Source: Homarus americanus (taxonomy: Eukaryota > Arthropoda > Malacostraca > Decapoda > Nephropidae). Taken from it: a stretch of 64,000 bases of DNA. The notes under the pieces were generated by a model, which worked only from the letters and a program-made list of their open reading frames with translations, was not told where the DNA came from and did not search any database. Positions 35,890-47,426 of the stretch are shown piece after piece. The stretch lies in the NCBI RefSeq assembly GCF_018991925.1, contig NW_024722158.1:8059207-8123206 (forward strand), read 5' to 3'. A program made the translations under genes and the position numbers. Every line of letters starts with the position of its first letter. Position 1 is the stretch's first letter.

Positions 35890-35905
35890 TAGAAACAGAC
35901 GAATA

Positions 35906-35938
<33 letters not shown>

Positions 35939-35948
35939 AATAAATAAA
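35780..35948. repeat. (GA)n then (AAT)n(AAAT)n
   Basis: GA tracts 35780-35888, then AATAATAAT and AATAAATA to 35948. Confidence 0.95.
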
Positions 35949-36059
35949 ACCAATCGATGCACTTTTTTTGTAACTGTGATCGAAAAGTTAAGAAAAATAC
36001 ATAAACCTTTCCCTTGTTTCGTCTTTCGTCTTATTTTCGTATTAAAGAAAATTTTTGAA

Positions 36060-36942
36060 CGGATACTCTTTGTCAGTTTCATATTTTTTATTTAATTTTA
36101 ACTAAAGATTTTTTTTATTTAGATTTTCCTCCATCTAACATTTTTTTTTTAATTTTCTTGTCTAAGCCAATTTTTTTTCTCATCCTTTGTAAATTTTTTT
36201 GTGATTTTATACCAATTTTATCCTTTTTTTATGCTTTTAGTTATTAAATTTTTCCCACATAACCATTTTTTTTATTCCTATTAGTTTTCCTATTTTATGT
36301 TCTTTTCCAATTTTCTTCATTATAGACTTATTATAATTTATTTTTCCCATTTTAATCCATAAAAATTACACTTATTTTTCTGTTATTTTCCTAATTTTTC
36401 CAGAAATATTTTGTTTCCTATTTTTATCACAATTAACAATATTTTCTAGATATTTGTCAACACCTAACTGTCTTTATTTAACTATTTCCCAATATATTTA
36501 ACTATATATTTTTTCCCTGCTTAATAATTAATTTGTCATATTTTATCCACTAATTGTTTCCCTATTTTTACCCATTAAAATTTGTTCAAACTTTTCTTCA
36601 TTAATTAATATTATCTTATTTTTTCAGCTCACTAATTTTTCCTATTTATTAACTGATTGACCTTATTTTTACCCCATTATTTTTTATTTCATATTTTCCC
36701 CTATGTCTAATTTTCCCTATTTATACCCTATAAAATATTTATCTTCCCTATTTTACCCCATAAAAATTTCCCCCTATTTTTACCCTATTATTTAATTGTC
36801 CATAGTTTTACCCCGAGGACTAGTTTCCCCCCATTTTTTACCTCCAGTAACTAATTTTTTTCCCGAGTTTTCACCCCAACGACTCATTTTTTCCTATTTT
36901 TTTACCCCCATAAACAATTTTTCCCTATTTTCCTCCCATTAG
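36060..36942. repeat. Strongly T-rich, pyrimidine-biased tract before the GoLoco exon
   Basis: About 880 bp of T-runs and degenerate CCCTATTTTTACCCATTA units, with T far exceeding A on the + strand. It ends at the acceptor of the GoLoco exon. It behaves like a decayed minisatellite and supplies an extraordinarily long pyrimidine-rich intron end. No coding sequence is visible. Confidence 0.7.
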
Positions 36943-37047
36943 GGCGAAGCTACGGGAGATTATATGTTGGATCTGCTCGAACGAATGTCCAATTACCGCA
37001 TTGATGACCAACGGTGTTCCCTCCCCCACCCCATTCACCACCCTCAG
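36943..37047 (+). CDS. Internal exon encoding a GoLoco motif, probably of a Rap1GAP-like protein
   Basis: Seen: a long T/C-rich tract ends in CCCATTAG, followed by a 105-nt (35-codon, phase 0/0) open exon, then a strong donor CAG|GTACGT. Its product contains DYMLDLLERMSNYRIDDQRC and continues SLPHP. This matches the GoLoco pattern: a hydrophobic helix LLxxM, then R-(I/M)-D-D-Q-R with the arginine that inserts into the nucleotide site of Galpha-i/o. Known: GoLoco motifs occur in Rap1GAP, Pins/LGN (GPSM), RGS12/14-Loco and Pcp2, and they hold Galpha-i/o in the GDP state. Inferred: the RCS-x-P tail after the motif best fits Rap1GAP, where GoLoco precedes the catalytic domain; Pins/LGN or a Pcp2-like protein is the alternative. 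The initiator methionine and neighbouring exons must be elsewhere. The 25436 exon is phase-compatible, and no GAP-domain exon was recognised downstream. I am confident of the exon and motif, and less so of the gene name. Confidence 0.75.
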
Positions 37048-38135
37048 GTACGTTCACATAGCCTGCACGTTCACACCACTCACACGTCTGTTACATACAC
37101 GTGGTTTGGTGTGTACGCACGTTCACATGTCTGTTACGTACATATGACTTCTTGTTTATATGTCTTGTACTTTCATGTGATTTGCACGTTCACATGGATG
37201 TACCATGTTCATGTAAGTTCATATATTTTTATTTGTGACGTTCATATGACTTGTACGTTCACATGGATTCACCGTTCATATATGTCTGTGTGGCACGTTC
37301 ACATGGATAGCACGTTCACAACACAGGTATGTTTCCGTCTGTTTGTATGGTACGTTCACATAACTTACACGATGACTTAAAACGTACACATGTGGCTCGT
37401 TAGTTCACATGACCTACACGTTCATTTGACTTGTATGTTCACATGACCAGCACGTACACATGAACAACACGTTTACATGACCGACACGTTCACATGGCCA
37501 GCACGTACACATGACCAACACGTTCACATGGCCTACACGTTCACATGACCAGCACGTTTACATGACCAGCACGTTCACATGGCCAGCACGTACACATGAC
37601 CAACACGTTCACATGGCCTACACGTTCACATGACCAGCACGTTTACATGACCAGCACGTTTACCCCACACGTTTACCTGACCAGCACGTTCACATGGCCA
37701 GCACGTTCACATGATCTACACATGACCAACACATTCATACGACCAGCACGTTCACATGGCCAGCACGTTCACATGACCAGCACGTTCACATGATCTACAC
37801 GTTCACATGACCAACACATTCACATGACCAGCACGTTCACATGACCAACACATTCACATGACCAGCACGTTCACATGACCAGCACGTTCACATGACCAGC
37901 GCGTTCACATGACCAGCACATTCACATGACCAGCGCATTCACATGACCAGCACGTTCACATAACCTACACGTTTGCATGAGGTGCACCTTCACGTGACTT
38001 GTACGTACTCCTGACTTGTACGTTCACAAGTCATTCACTTACACACGACTCACCCGTTCACATGTGTTTTGGTACGTTCACATGTGGGTAGTCCATTCGC
38101 ATGACTTGCACGTTCACATGTAGTCTAGTAGGTTC
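37048..38135 (+). repeat. Intronic minisatellite, 17-bp CACGTTCACATGACCAG units
   Basis: Directly after the GoLoco exon donor, the motif (G/C)ACGTTCACATG recurs irregularly, then as a regular 17-bp array from about 37390 to 37990, and decays again to 38135. Some copies read GTACGTTCACATG and so resemble the authentic donor. Open frames across it are low-complexity and not genes. Confidence 0.85.
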
Positions 38136-38187
38136 ACATAGACGACCACCGATGCCCCCTACCCTCCCCCAGCCGTTCACCACCAAG
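38136..38187 (+). pseudogene. Partial, diverged copy of the GoLoco exon end and its donor
   Basis: The stretch encodes IDDHRCPLP followed by a P/S-rich run and ends AAG|GTACGTTCACAT. By eye it aligns over about 60 nt with the last 45 nt of the GoLoco exon plus its donor GTACGTTCACAT. The helix-coding half is missing, in-frame TAG codons lie immediately upstream, and the copy differs by 2 nt in length. It is best read as a duplication remnant produced with the surrounding minisatellite. An alternative is a 15-nt microexon (38173-38187) after the pyrimidine-rich CCCTCCCCCAG. Confidence 0.45.
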
Positions 38188-38189
38188 GT

Positions 38190-39383
38190 ACGTTCACATG
38201 TGTCTTGATTTAATATTTTCACATGACAACTTGGTACTTTCATGTGGATTTTTGTACGTTTTTGTTTTATAAGTTTACATAGCTTAGTTTACGTTCATAT
38301 TCTTCTCTTGGGTGTTCTTGTGGTTATTTTTTACGTTCACGTGCTTTATGTTACGTTCAGAACTTCTATCCCGGTTATAATGTTGTTGATACGGCAATAG
38401 ATATACGTTCAAGGGGCTTTGTGTGTGTGTGTGTGTTCCTTCAGTAAGTCAGTAAGTCAGTAACAGCTTCACGTATACAGTCGTTGAAGTAGCTAGAAAC
38501 AGGTAAAATCCAGGTAAGGTCAGACTAAACCAATTTGCATTCGGATCTTTCACGTATTTTGGAAACCAACTCTCTTAATCGAATTTTTAACCAATTTAAA
38601 GTTACCTCACGTTACCTAACCCAAAAGATTCCCAAATATAGCGCAGGTTCCGATAAGGCGCCCAATGCCTGGTGTTACAAATAGCCAACAGTCGTACCCC
38701 GGAAGAAAAAATGTGTAATATCGGGGAAAGTACCAAAGACCAAAGGCGTGTCTATAGTGTATATTCCCTAGTTACCCCGACAACAGCATACATTTTCTTT
38801 TATACTTTAGCCAGACACAGAAAACGGGCTTTTAGGTTGCACTCCCCGATAACATCCTGTGATATACTATTTTACTTATATTTTACCAAGTCCATTGAAA
38901 ACACTAACTGTATATGATAATGGGAAATATTTACTTAATAAAAATTAATAAAGGTGACTTAATGATAAAAAATAGGTAAATTAAAGTAATGTTTGGCTGA
39001 AATGTAATAACGTTTATATACCTTTTTCTATGTTTATACTTAATACTATTGATCTTCTCCCATAATTGAAAACTTTTTAGAAGTTGATTTAATTTTTAAT
39101 TGATGCGGAAGATGTGAAGGAAATATGGCAAAAGGATTGTTGATTTTTTATTATATTTGAGTTCTTATTGTTAAATCTTTCTCATTCATTTTTACCTCTT
39201 CTTTTCTTCCTCTTTTACTACTACTTCTTTTACTCCTTCCTCCCTCTCTTCTCCCTCTCCCCCCGCCCCTTCCCTCACAGGCTGTGTGAGGAGGGAGGTA
39301 GGTAGGGCAGGTTACGGGCCTGTACCCTCCGGCCTGTAATTACGAAGGTCGACCACCGCCTGTACCGCACCGCACCTCACACC

Positions 39384-39385
<2 letters not shown>
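38190..39385. other. Unique AT-rich DNA, no gene recognised
   Basis: Contains an 81-codon non-repetitive frame at 38672-38917 that matches nothing I know. Otherwise intron-like. Confidence 0.5.

Positions 39386-39421
<36 letters not shown>
39386..39421. repeat. (CT)n microsatellite
   Basis: About 36 bp CT. Confidence 1.
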
Positions 39422-39427
<6 letters not shown>

Positions 39428-39545
39428 AAAGTCGTATGTTAGTTTAGGTTAGGTTATGATATATCTGGTTAGGTTAAGTTAGATTAAGTTTGGTTAGTTA
39501 AGGTTAGTTTAAGTTAACTTATCAGGTCAGATTAGGTTAGATCGT
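39428..39545. repeat. Degenerate TTAGG-type array
   Basis: Follows a (CT)n tract; GTTTAGGTTAGGTTATGATA and further GGTTAAGTTAGATTAAG variants. Confidence 0.65.
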
Positions 39546-39589
39546 CGCCTGATACTCCTCTAACAACCTAATTCCTCCACAATCGTCAT

Positions 39590-39960
39590 CAAAAAGTCAA
39601 AACGACACTTGACACACCCTAGACACTTGTCGTTTTTTCTTAAATCTTAGGAGAACGACACAATACCTCTAATTACCGTAAGGAGGTGGTTGTCGCCTAC
39701 ATAATTCTAAATGATTTCTAGCGTTCACATCATGTATTCCTCTTTAAAACGACAGGTCGCTCTCAATAACCTAACTAACTGACCTTTGGGTACGCCATTT
39801 GAAGCTCCCAAAACGACAGGTCGCTCTCAATAACCTAACTGACCTATGGGTACGTCATTCGTTGGCCCTAACTCAACATGTCGTCTTCAATAATCTGACT
39901 AACCTCTGAACACGACATTCTTCTCCTTAAAAAACGACTAGTTGCTATCTCAAACTCCCA
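39590..39960. repeat. Degenerate minisatellite, about 60-bp AAAACGACAGGTCGCTCTCA units
   Basis: Three to five units with CAATAACCTAACTGACCT and GGGTACGYCATTC words. No gene. Confidence 0.75.
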
Positions 39961-40279
39961 CCGGTCGTCTTCGACAGCTCTCTGGGAGCCAAATAGGGCT
40001 ATCTAGAGGGCTGTCACTCTTAGAGGTCTGTCTGTCTCCATCCACCTGGTTAAAACAATAGCTTCTTACCTCACCAGCTGTCAGAGGCTGTCAGGAGGTT
40101 AAATGCTTTTCTTTTTGCTCTTTGTTTTTGCTGTCTACTACACAACCATCATCATCATTCATCCATCACTTCCTCCATTCATCAAATTCTTTCTCTTCTT
40201 CTTCTGTTTCTTCATCCTGTTTTCTCTGTCTGTGGTATGTCTTAATTGTTGGTCTGATCTCCCATTCTGATATACTCAT

Positions 40280-40724
40280 CTAGTTAATGATAATAATAAT
40301 AACAATAATAATAAAACCACTAATAAGAGCAGCATTGATAATAGTGATAATCAATATAACAATAGTGCTAACAATAATAGGCATACAACAATAATAATAA
40401 CAAAAACAATATTCGTAATAGCAGTTACAACACTTACAATATTTACATCAACAACAACAACAACCACAACCGTCGTAAACACACACAAACTCCAAACAAA
40501 ACCCGCCTGCATAAACGGCACGACGCAATCCACCTCGGCATCAGGAAGGCCAATGAAGGATCGACCGAACCCCTATATCGAGCCTTATATCGGATTCAAT
40601 ACCGTAGACGGCAGATCGAATCCCCCGATAGAAGTAGATCAGGCGCTACGGCTCCCTGGCACCTCCCGTCTTTGTGAGATCTATAGCAATGATACAGTAA
40701 TCGTTCATCTAGGAGAGAAGGAAT
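40280..40724. other. AAT-rich DNA followed by a CpG-rich unique segment
   Basis: 40280-40480 is ATA/ACA-rich. 40500-40690 is noticeably CpG-rich with an open frame starting at 40553 (MKDRPNPYIEPYIGFNTVDG) that I do not recognise. It may be a repeat remnant. Confidence 0.3.
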
Positions 40725-41103
40725 GGAAAGGAAGAGAGAGAGAGAGAAATGAAAGAAGCAAGAAAGATGAAAGAATGTATCGGAAGTGAGAAAGGGAGGA
40801 GGGAAGGAAGGAGGAGAATTAGAATAGGGAGGAGGGAGAAGAAAAGGAATAGGTTGAAAGAGAAAGAGGAAGGGAAGGTGGGGAGAATAGGAAGACAGGA
40901 AGGAAGAGAGAAAGGAGGTGAATGAAAGATGAATAAAAGAAAGAACACAGAGGAAGAGAGTAAGTGAATGATGGAGGAAAGTAGGACTAGGAAGGAAAGA
41001 CAGGGGGATAGAGAGGGAGTAAGGAAGAAGGGAAAAGGAAAGGAGGGATAGAGAGGCAGGGTCCAGACAGGTATGTTGTGGTGAGAAATAAACGTGATGA
41101 AAA

Positions 41104-41150
<47 letters not shown>

Positions 41151-41310
41151 GAGAAAAAGAGAGAGAGAAAGAGAGAGAGAGAGAAAATCGGACCAGACTG
41201 ATATATATCTCAGTATAAGACAAACAAATGAACAAGAGAGATAAGAGAGAGAGAGAGACAAAGACAGACAGACAGAGAGATAAAGAGAACACCGTACAGA
41301 GAGACAGAGA
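40725..41310. repeat. Purine-rich (GA/GGA/GAAA) tract
   Basis: Almost pure purine with (GA)n at 41107-41190 and ACAGACAG near 41265. The long Ser/Leu/Phe minus frame is an artefact. Confidence 0.9.
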
Positions 41311-41452
41311 GACAGACAACCAGGCCTCACGACCCATGGATGTGTTTCACTCTGACAGCTCAAGGTCGAACTTGAAGCCTTGAACACGTAAGGTGGACCT
41401 CTCTGTACAAGGCAGCTGTATCTATCTTCATAACAGAGTCAGAATCCAAGCA

Positions 41453-41652
41453 CCAGTACAAGGGGCAGGTGTAGGTAATAGAGTACAAGGGGCAGGTGTA
41501 GGTAATAGAGTACAAGAGGCAGGTGTAAGTAATAGAGTACAAGGGGCGGGTGTAGGTAATAGAGTACAAGGGGCAGGTGTAGGTAATAGAGCACAAGGGG
41601 CAGGTGTAGGTAATAGAGTACAAGGGGCAGGTGTAGGTAATAGAGTACAAGT
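41453..41652. repeat. Minisatellite, 27-bp ACAAGGGGCAGGTGTAGGTA units
   Basis: About eight units of 27 bp (9 codons), which keeps frames open on both strands. No gene. Confidence 0.9.
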
Positions 41653-41689
41653 ACACGACCTTCCACGTGAATACAGACACACCAATACA

Positions 41690-42125
41690 GTTAATTACAG
41701 GTACAGTATTGACCAGGTGTTGAATAAACGTCATAAAGTACAGGTACAGCTACACTATGGCGACTGTATTAGAAATTTCAGAACATTTACAGGTACAGGT
41801 GGAGAGTACAGCATAGACCAGTAATTACAGGTACAGCTTATAATTATACAGGTACAGTAAATACTATATGGTAGACTTAACCTGTACTGTAACCCTTTCA
41901 CCTGTGCAAACTCCTCATTAACTGTAAGGTCATCTATGAGCAGGTGATGGTAGTGTCAGGTATGGTAGAGGTGGTGGTTGGATATGGTAGTGGTGGTGGT
42001 TGGGTGTGGTAGTGGTGGTGATTGGGTGTGGTAGTGGTAGATGGGTATGGAAGTGACAGTGACTAGGTATGGTAATGATGGTAGCTGGGTATGGTAGTGG
42101 TGGATGGGATGCCCCGGTATGGTAG
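41690..42125. repeat. CAGGTACAG-rich and GGTAGTGGTGG-rich tract
   Basis: 41690-41880 has scattered ACAGGTACAG words. 41940-42125 has degenerate GGTATGGTAGTGGTGGTTGG units. No gene seen. Confidence 0.6.
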
Positions 42126-42170
42126 TGACGTTATCGATGGGTCATTGCAACAGCTGTAAGGATCAAAATG

Positions 42171-42174
<4 letters not shown>

Positions 42175-42214
<40 letters not shown>
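42175..42214. repeat. (CT)n microsatellite
   Basis: About 40 bp CT. Confidence 1.
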
Positions 42215-42220
<6 letters not shown>

Positions 42221-42889
42221 TCATCCCCACACAACATTAAATCTTTTAGTTGCGGGGAATCTCTTGAGCCCCGCGGGATGAGGAGGAGCTGTCCGTTGCC
42301 CCGCCCCGTCTTGTCCTGCCTCACCACGCCCCGCCCCGTATGTCCGCCCTTTCTGTATCGTGATCCAGGTTACGCTTTAAGACTTGGTCCACCACGGTCC
42401 ACCACCCAGGGGACTCCCGGGACAGGCTGGACCATGACAGAGTATGTGATATGGTCTGAGACACACCGCCAGCACAAGCGATCAAAAGAGCGCCAGACGT
42501 TCCCCTCATACCCATAAATCACAGACGTGTGAGAGCTAAGTCAGACGAATGCTCGCCAATCTCGTGAGTTGAGTGTCAGCGTGTTTATAACAGCCGCTGG
42601 AGGTCGCTACCGGTGTCTGTTGGATAAAGTAGGTGTTATAATTTACTACCAAATATAATGAAGTGTAAAGTAGCGTTTAAGTGGCACTACACAGCCAGGT
42701 ATTGTTCGGAGGGATAAACCACAGACACGTTGAGAGAATTTTACATCTGATTTCACAGCGCATTACGAATGATAGCCCTGGCGTGTTTTTATAGCCAGGT
42801 TGGCGTGTTTTTTATAGCCAGGGTCAGGTAGAACGGACGGGTGGACGGGAAGACGAAAAAAATGGACAGGTATGGCGCCCCGGAGCAGC
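42215..42889. other. GC-richer unique DNA, no gene recognised
   Basis: 42265-42520 is GC-rich with open frames on both strands and no recognisable domain. 42700-42840 is ordinary sequence. Confidence 0.35.
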
Positions 42890-43140
42890 TATGGTACGTC
42901 CCTCCCTCCCACCTTCCCTCCTTCCCATGCTGTGGCCAGCCCTTTTACCTTCCCTCCCTCTCATGCTGTGGACACCCTCCCTTCCCTCCTTCCCATGCTG
43001 TGGCCAGCCCTTTTACCTTCCCTCCCTCTCATGCTGTGGACACCCTCCCACCTTCCCTCCTTCCTCTCTCCTTCCCATGTTGGGGCCACCCTCCCACCTT
43101 CCCTCCCTCCCTCCCATGTTGTGGCCATCCCCCTTCACTT
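42890..43140. repeat. Pyrimidine-rich minisatellite with CCCATGCTGTGGCCAGCCC
   Basis: Units CTTCCCATGCTGTGGCCAGC and CTCATGCTGTGGACACCCTC alternate with CCTTCCCTCC spacers. C/T-rich DNA continues to 43430. Confidence 0.8.
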
Positions 43141-43914
43141 GCAGTGGTGACCCTCCCTCCCATGATTCATGACCGGGTCGTATGAAGGACTGCTGCCCTC
43201 CCTGAACCTCTTACTCTCCTCCCTTTCATCTTTCTTCCTCCATCTTTTCTTTCCCTTCCTCGTTCCTTCACCCTGTTTCTGTCCCTCCCTCCTTTACCCC
43301 TCCTTTTTCTTCCCCTCCTTGTCTCTCTGCACATCCCATCATCATATCACCCTTCCCACACCTTTTCTTCTCGCCTCCAATCATCCCTTTCTTCTCTCCT
43401 CTCCTCTTCTCTCCTCTCCTCTCCTCTCTGGTAAGGTCGTCACTCTTCCTTGGGTCATTGAAACGACAGCTTCATAGTGGGGGGTCTTCTGAGTACTCGC
43501 TGGAAAGAAGCCACAAAGACCAAACTACGATAGGTCTTCGCGGCTGACTGGTCTTTTTTTTAAGTCTCGTGATGTAGGACTTGATGGTGACCAAGACTCC
43601 TGGAAGACACCTCTGGAAGGATCTTGGCGTCCATGATCCTTCCAGGAATATTCAGAATATCATTTAGAATTCTAGATCTTCTCCTTATTCTCACTACAAT
43701 CTGGTGAGGTCTTTGAGTTGGCCGCTGAAAGTCCTAAAAAAAAGTCCATTTGGTAGTCTTTTTCAGTCCGGTCTGGAGGTCCTTCGGGAGTTGGCGAAAG
43801 TCTTGAAGCTTTTAATACCGAGTTGCCAAAAGTCCCAATAGTCCAAAGGATGGGGTTGGATCCTTTGAGGTAGCCAGGAGGAGCTTACGGGACGCCCTGC
43901 TGGAGGTCCTTAGA

Positions 43915-43916
<2 letters not shown>

Positions 43917-43947
<31 letters not shown>
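43917..43947. repeat. (CA)n microsatellite
   Basis: About 30 bp CA. Confidence 1.
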
Positions 43948-43948
<1 letters not shown>

Positions 43949-44066
43949 TCATCTCACGTCTACGGTGTACAAAATGAATCTTTAACCTCCATTGGCTTAC
44001 AACTACTCGAGGTCTTAACTCTCTGCGCATACTGAGTCGAGTGGTCAGGGTACTTGTAGAGTGTTA

Positions 44067-44157
44067 ATGAGTCTTAGGAACTGGTGGTCTTTCAATAATG
44101 AGTCTTAGGAACTGGTGGTCTTTCAATAATGAGTCTTAGGAACTGGTGGTCTTTCAG
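44067..44157. repeat. 31-bp tandem triplication GAGTCTTAGGAACTGGTGGT...
   Basis: Three nearly identical units ending CTTTCAATAAT. Confidence 0.9.
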
Positions 44158-44209
44158 TGCTCTTCTGACATCTTCTGTAGGTCATAATGGAACTTGATAA
44201 TCCAATTGT

Positions 44210-44605
44210 TTTTTTAATATTCTCTTCCTTTTCTTATACTTCTTCCTCTTCTTGTTCTTGTTCTTTGTCTTCGTTTTCTTCTTTGTCTTCTTCCTCGTTC
44301 TCCTCCTCCTCCTCCTCCTCCTCCTCATACTTTGACTCTTTACTCCTACTCCTCCTCTTCCTTCTTCCGTCCCCCTTTCATGTTTCAAACTTCTCCTCCT
44401 CCTCCTCCTCCATATCCTCTTCCTCCTCCTTCTATTCCTTTCATGTTTCCAAAGTCTCCTCCTCTATATCCTCTTCCTCCTCCTTCTAATCCTTTCATCT
44501 TTCAAGCGTCTCCTCTTCCTCCTCCTCCTCCTCCATATCCTCTTCCTCCTCCTTCTAATCCTTTCATCATTCAAGCGTCTCCTCTTCCTCCTCCTTCTCT
44601 TCTCA
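44210..44605. repeat. TCC-rich tract with about 65-bp higher-order units
   Basis: TTC/TCC runs, then about four units containing CATATCCTCTTCCTCCTCCT and CCTTTCATC.TTCAAGCGTC. Confidence 0.8.
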
Positions 44606-44824
44606 CTCGCCCAATAATCTAATTGTTGATTCCCTGAAAATTCAATCAGAGTTTGAGTTACTTAGGTCTCAGGTAGGACTAATTGTTGACACCTGCGTGA
44701 GCCTGATCACTGGGAGGACATTCTCTCAGGTAACCTTCGAGTTTTGTGTTGACCTGGCAGAATCCACGCGTTTAGGGGCATCCCGGGCGTTGATTGGTCC
44801 TTGCTCTGTTCACCATGTAGTTTA

Positions 44825-44826
<2 letters not shown>

Positions 44827-44878
<52 letters not shown>
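44827..44878. repeat. (CT)n microsatellite
   Basis: About 52 bp CT; imperfect TG/TA-rich DNA follows to 45012. Confidence 1.
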
Positions 44879-44881
<3 letters not shown>

Positions 44882-45296
44882 GTAGTGTGTGAATATGGAA
44901 GAGGTATATATGTAATAATGTGTATATATGAGGAGATATGTGTGTAAATGTGGATGGTATGTGCATATTAATGTGTATATGCAGTATATGTGTGTGTGTG
45001 TGTGTGTGTGTGTATGATCGTGGGAGCGTCACTCTGAACACAGTCAGCTGAGAACCTCTTCTCTATTCTGTGTTATTCACTATCGCTTTAAGTCTACCTG
45101 TTTACGTATGACCATAAGAGGGAAAGAACGCGATAAAAGTGTAACAGGAGAATGATATAACTGTTAACGTCCGCCCGTTCATGTGACTGTTGCTGCGTGC
45201 CGTTGTCTTGTCTGTTGTGGTTATCATTTAAATTGGTCTCGTTAATGTGTCCTGATGTTTGGTGTGTCTGCCTGTGTCTCTGTGGTAAGTGTGGGA

Positions 45297-45298
<2 letters not shown>

Positions 45299-45375
<77 letters not shown>

Positions 45376-45379
45376 TGTG
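45299..45379. repeat. (TG)n microsatellite
   Basis: About 80 bp TG with one TATG. Confidence 1.
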
Positions 45380-45729
45380 GCTGAAAAGTCAATTTATCTG
45401 ATTTTATTTTCTCATCGTCAAAGCTTAGGTCAGGTCGGGTCAGGTCAAGTTGCGGACTATTAAGACAACACACACACACACACACACACTGAGAACTTCC
45501 CATGCTCAGATATGCAAACAATCCACTTACCATTCTCTGTCTTCTAATTTAACACGAAATCAACTCTCCGTCCTCATTTGCATAAGTTATTTAACTAACA
45601 TAATAGTGAGATCTAATTTGCATACGAATATCTTCCCTTGATCTACATGTAGTGGATCCTGGTGCCTGGTGGTGACTTTCCCTCCCGGTGTGTTACTGCT
45701 ATGGTGGGAGGTGTTCGGTGGAGGGTGTT

Positions 45730-45835
45730 TGGTAGACTCCAGGTGTACTGTAACAGGTAGACTCCAGGTGTACTGTAACAGGTAGACTCCAGGTGTAATG
45801 TAACAGGTAGACCCCAGGTGTACTGTAATAACCTG
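45730..45835. repeat. Minisatellite, 25-bp AGGTAGACTCCAGGTGTACT units
   Basis: Four units ending GTAAC, in nearly perfect register. Confidence 0.9.
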
Positions 45836-46127
45836 GAAAAATAATGCTGGTGATTATGATTGCATTGTATTGAAAATGATGATGATAATAATGATAATAA
45901 TAATAATCTGCCCGAGAACCGTTACCCTGGCAGGATATATATCAAACTATTGGTCCCCGTTAATGTAAATCAATATAGTCACCGCTGGAAACTTTATCAT
46001 GTTATCGTTTTCTTTAACGCTCGAAAAATTTTTACTATCATTGCGCGAACTGTTACCATGAAGACACAATATTTGCACCTACGCTTCACCATATAATGAT
46101 CCACAGTCCCGTTCTTGAGCTATGGTG

Positions 46128-46212
46128 AAGACAGACAGACAGGCAGACAGACAGGCAGACAGACAGGCAGGCAGACAGACAGACAGGCAGGCAGACAGAC
46201 AGACAGACAGGA
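46128..46212. repeat. (CAGA)n(CAGG)n microsatellite
   Basis: ACAGACAGACAGGCAG tetramers. Confidence 0.95.
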
Positions 46213-46491
46213 TCTAAAACAAAACACGCACATGTGGGAAGGGTAATAATAATAACAGTCATAATAATGGTAAAAATAATTAATAATAATAAAACAAACA
46301 GCAATAACAAACACCGGTAGTAACAGTCGTCCCCACAAGAGCAGTGGTCGTGTTTGTCACTCTCTTACGCGACATATAAACGACTGTTAGCAACATTAGA
46401 CGATATAAAAACGACTGTCATATCAGGTTGGTCGCAGCTGTGTGTGGGAGACAACCTATCTACTGCCCTGGTGAGCTGCTGGTGTTCTCAC

Positions 46492-46492
<1 letters not shown>

Positions 46493-46564
<72 letters not shown>
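46493..46564. repeat. (TG)n microsatellite
   Basis: About 70 bp TG, 48 bp before a (CT)n. Confidence 1.
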
Positions 46565-46565
<1 letters not shown>

Positions 46566-46611
46566 CCGAGTATGGATATGTATGAGAGTGTTTATGTATT
46601 TTAGATTGCAT

Positions 46612-46612
<1 letters not shown>

Positions 46613-46684
<72 letters not shown>
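46613..46684. repeat. (CT)n microsatellite
   Basis: About 70 bp CT. Confidence 1.
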
Positions 46685-46687
<3 letters not shown>

Positions 46688-46799
46688 CTCCAGGGGTAAC
46701 AAACTGTGTAGGACAGGACAGGTCAGGTCAAAGGTCACCACCAGTAAGACTTTTTAGTATTCAAATGTTACACAGTGTTTAGTCTCCTTGATTCATGTG

Positions 46800-47190
46800 T
46801 AGGTGTGAGTGTGTAGGTGTCGTTGTAGGTGTGTGTTGGGGGGGTGAGTGTGGATGTGTGTTGGGGGGTGAGTGTGGATGTGTGTGTTGGGGGGTGGTAT
46901 GGATGTGTGTTGGGGGTATGGATGTGTGTGTTGGGGGGTGAGTGTGGATGTGTGTGTTGGGGGGTGAGTGTGGATGTGTGTTGGGGGGGTGAGTGTGGAT
47001 GTGTGTTGGGGGGGTGAGTGTGGATGTGTGTTGGGGGGTGAGTGTGGATGTGTGTTGGGGGGTGGCAGAGTGGATGTGTGTTGGGGGTGAGTGTGGATGT
47101 GTGTTGGGGGTGAGTGTGGATGTGTTGGGGGTGAGTGTGGATGTGTGTGTTGGGGGTGAGTGTGGATGTAGTGGTAGGGTATGAGGAGTG
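46800..47190. repeat. G/T minisatellite, about 24-bp TGAGTGTGGATGTGTGTTGGGG units
   Basis: About 15 units with variable G-runs. Strand-asymmetric and G-rich on the + strand. Confidence 0.9.
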
Positions 47191-47239
47191 TAGTTGTGGG
47201 TATTGGTATAAACGGGTGTGATTATTATTAACATGGTAA

Positions 47240-47345
47240 CTCACCCCTACCCTCTACCACCCTCACCCTACCCTCCCACCCCACCCCACCCCTCACCACC
47301 CCACCCCACCTCCCCGCCCTCACCCCACCCCACCCCACCTCCCGC
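47240..47345. repeat. CCACCCC-rich tract
   Basis: Cytosine-rich, with repeated CACCCCACCCCACC; the opposite strand has G4-type runs. Confidence 0.75.
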
Positions 47346-47426
47346 CCTCTATCCATTCATAAAACTCGCCAGGTGGAGAAAGCGTAGATGACGATGTAAT
47401 GGTCGGGGTATTTAATTTTACTATAT

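Noticed and set aside
40596..41387. 263-codon minus-strand open frame resembling a membrane protein
   Set aside because: The hydrophobic Leu/Ser/Phe content comes from a purine-rich tract read on the other strand.
41428..41734. Open frames on both strands with 9-residue repeats
   Set aside because: A 27-bp tandem unit keeps every frame open; no gene signature.
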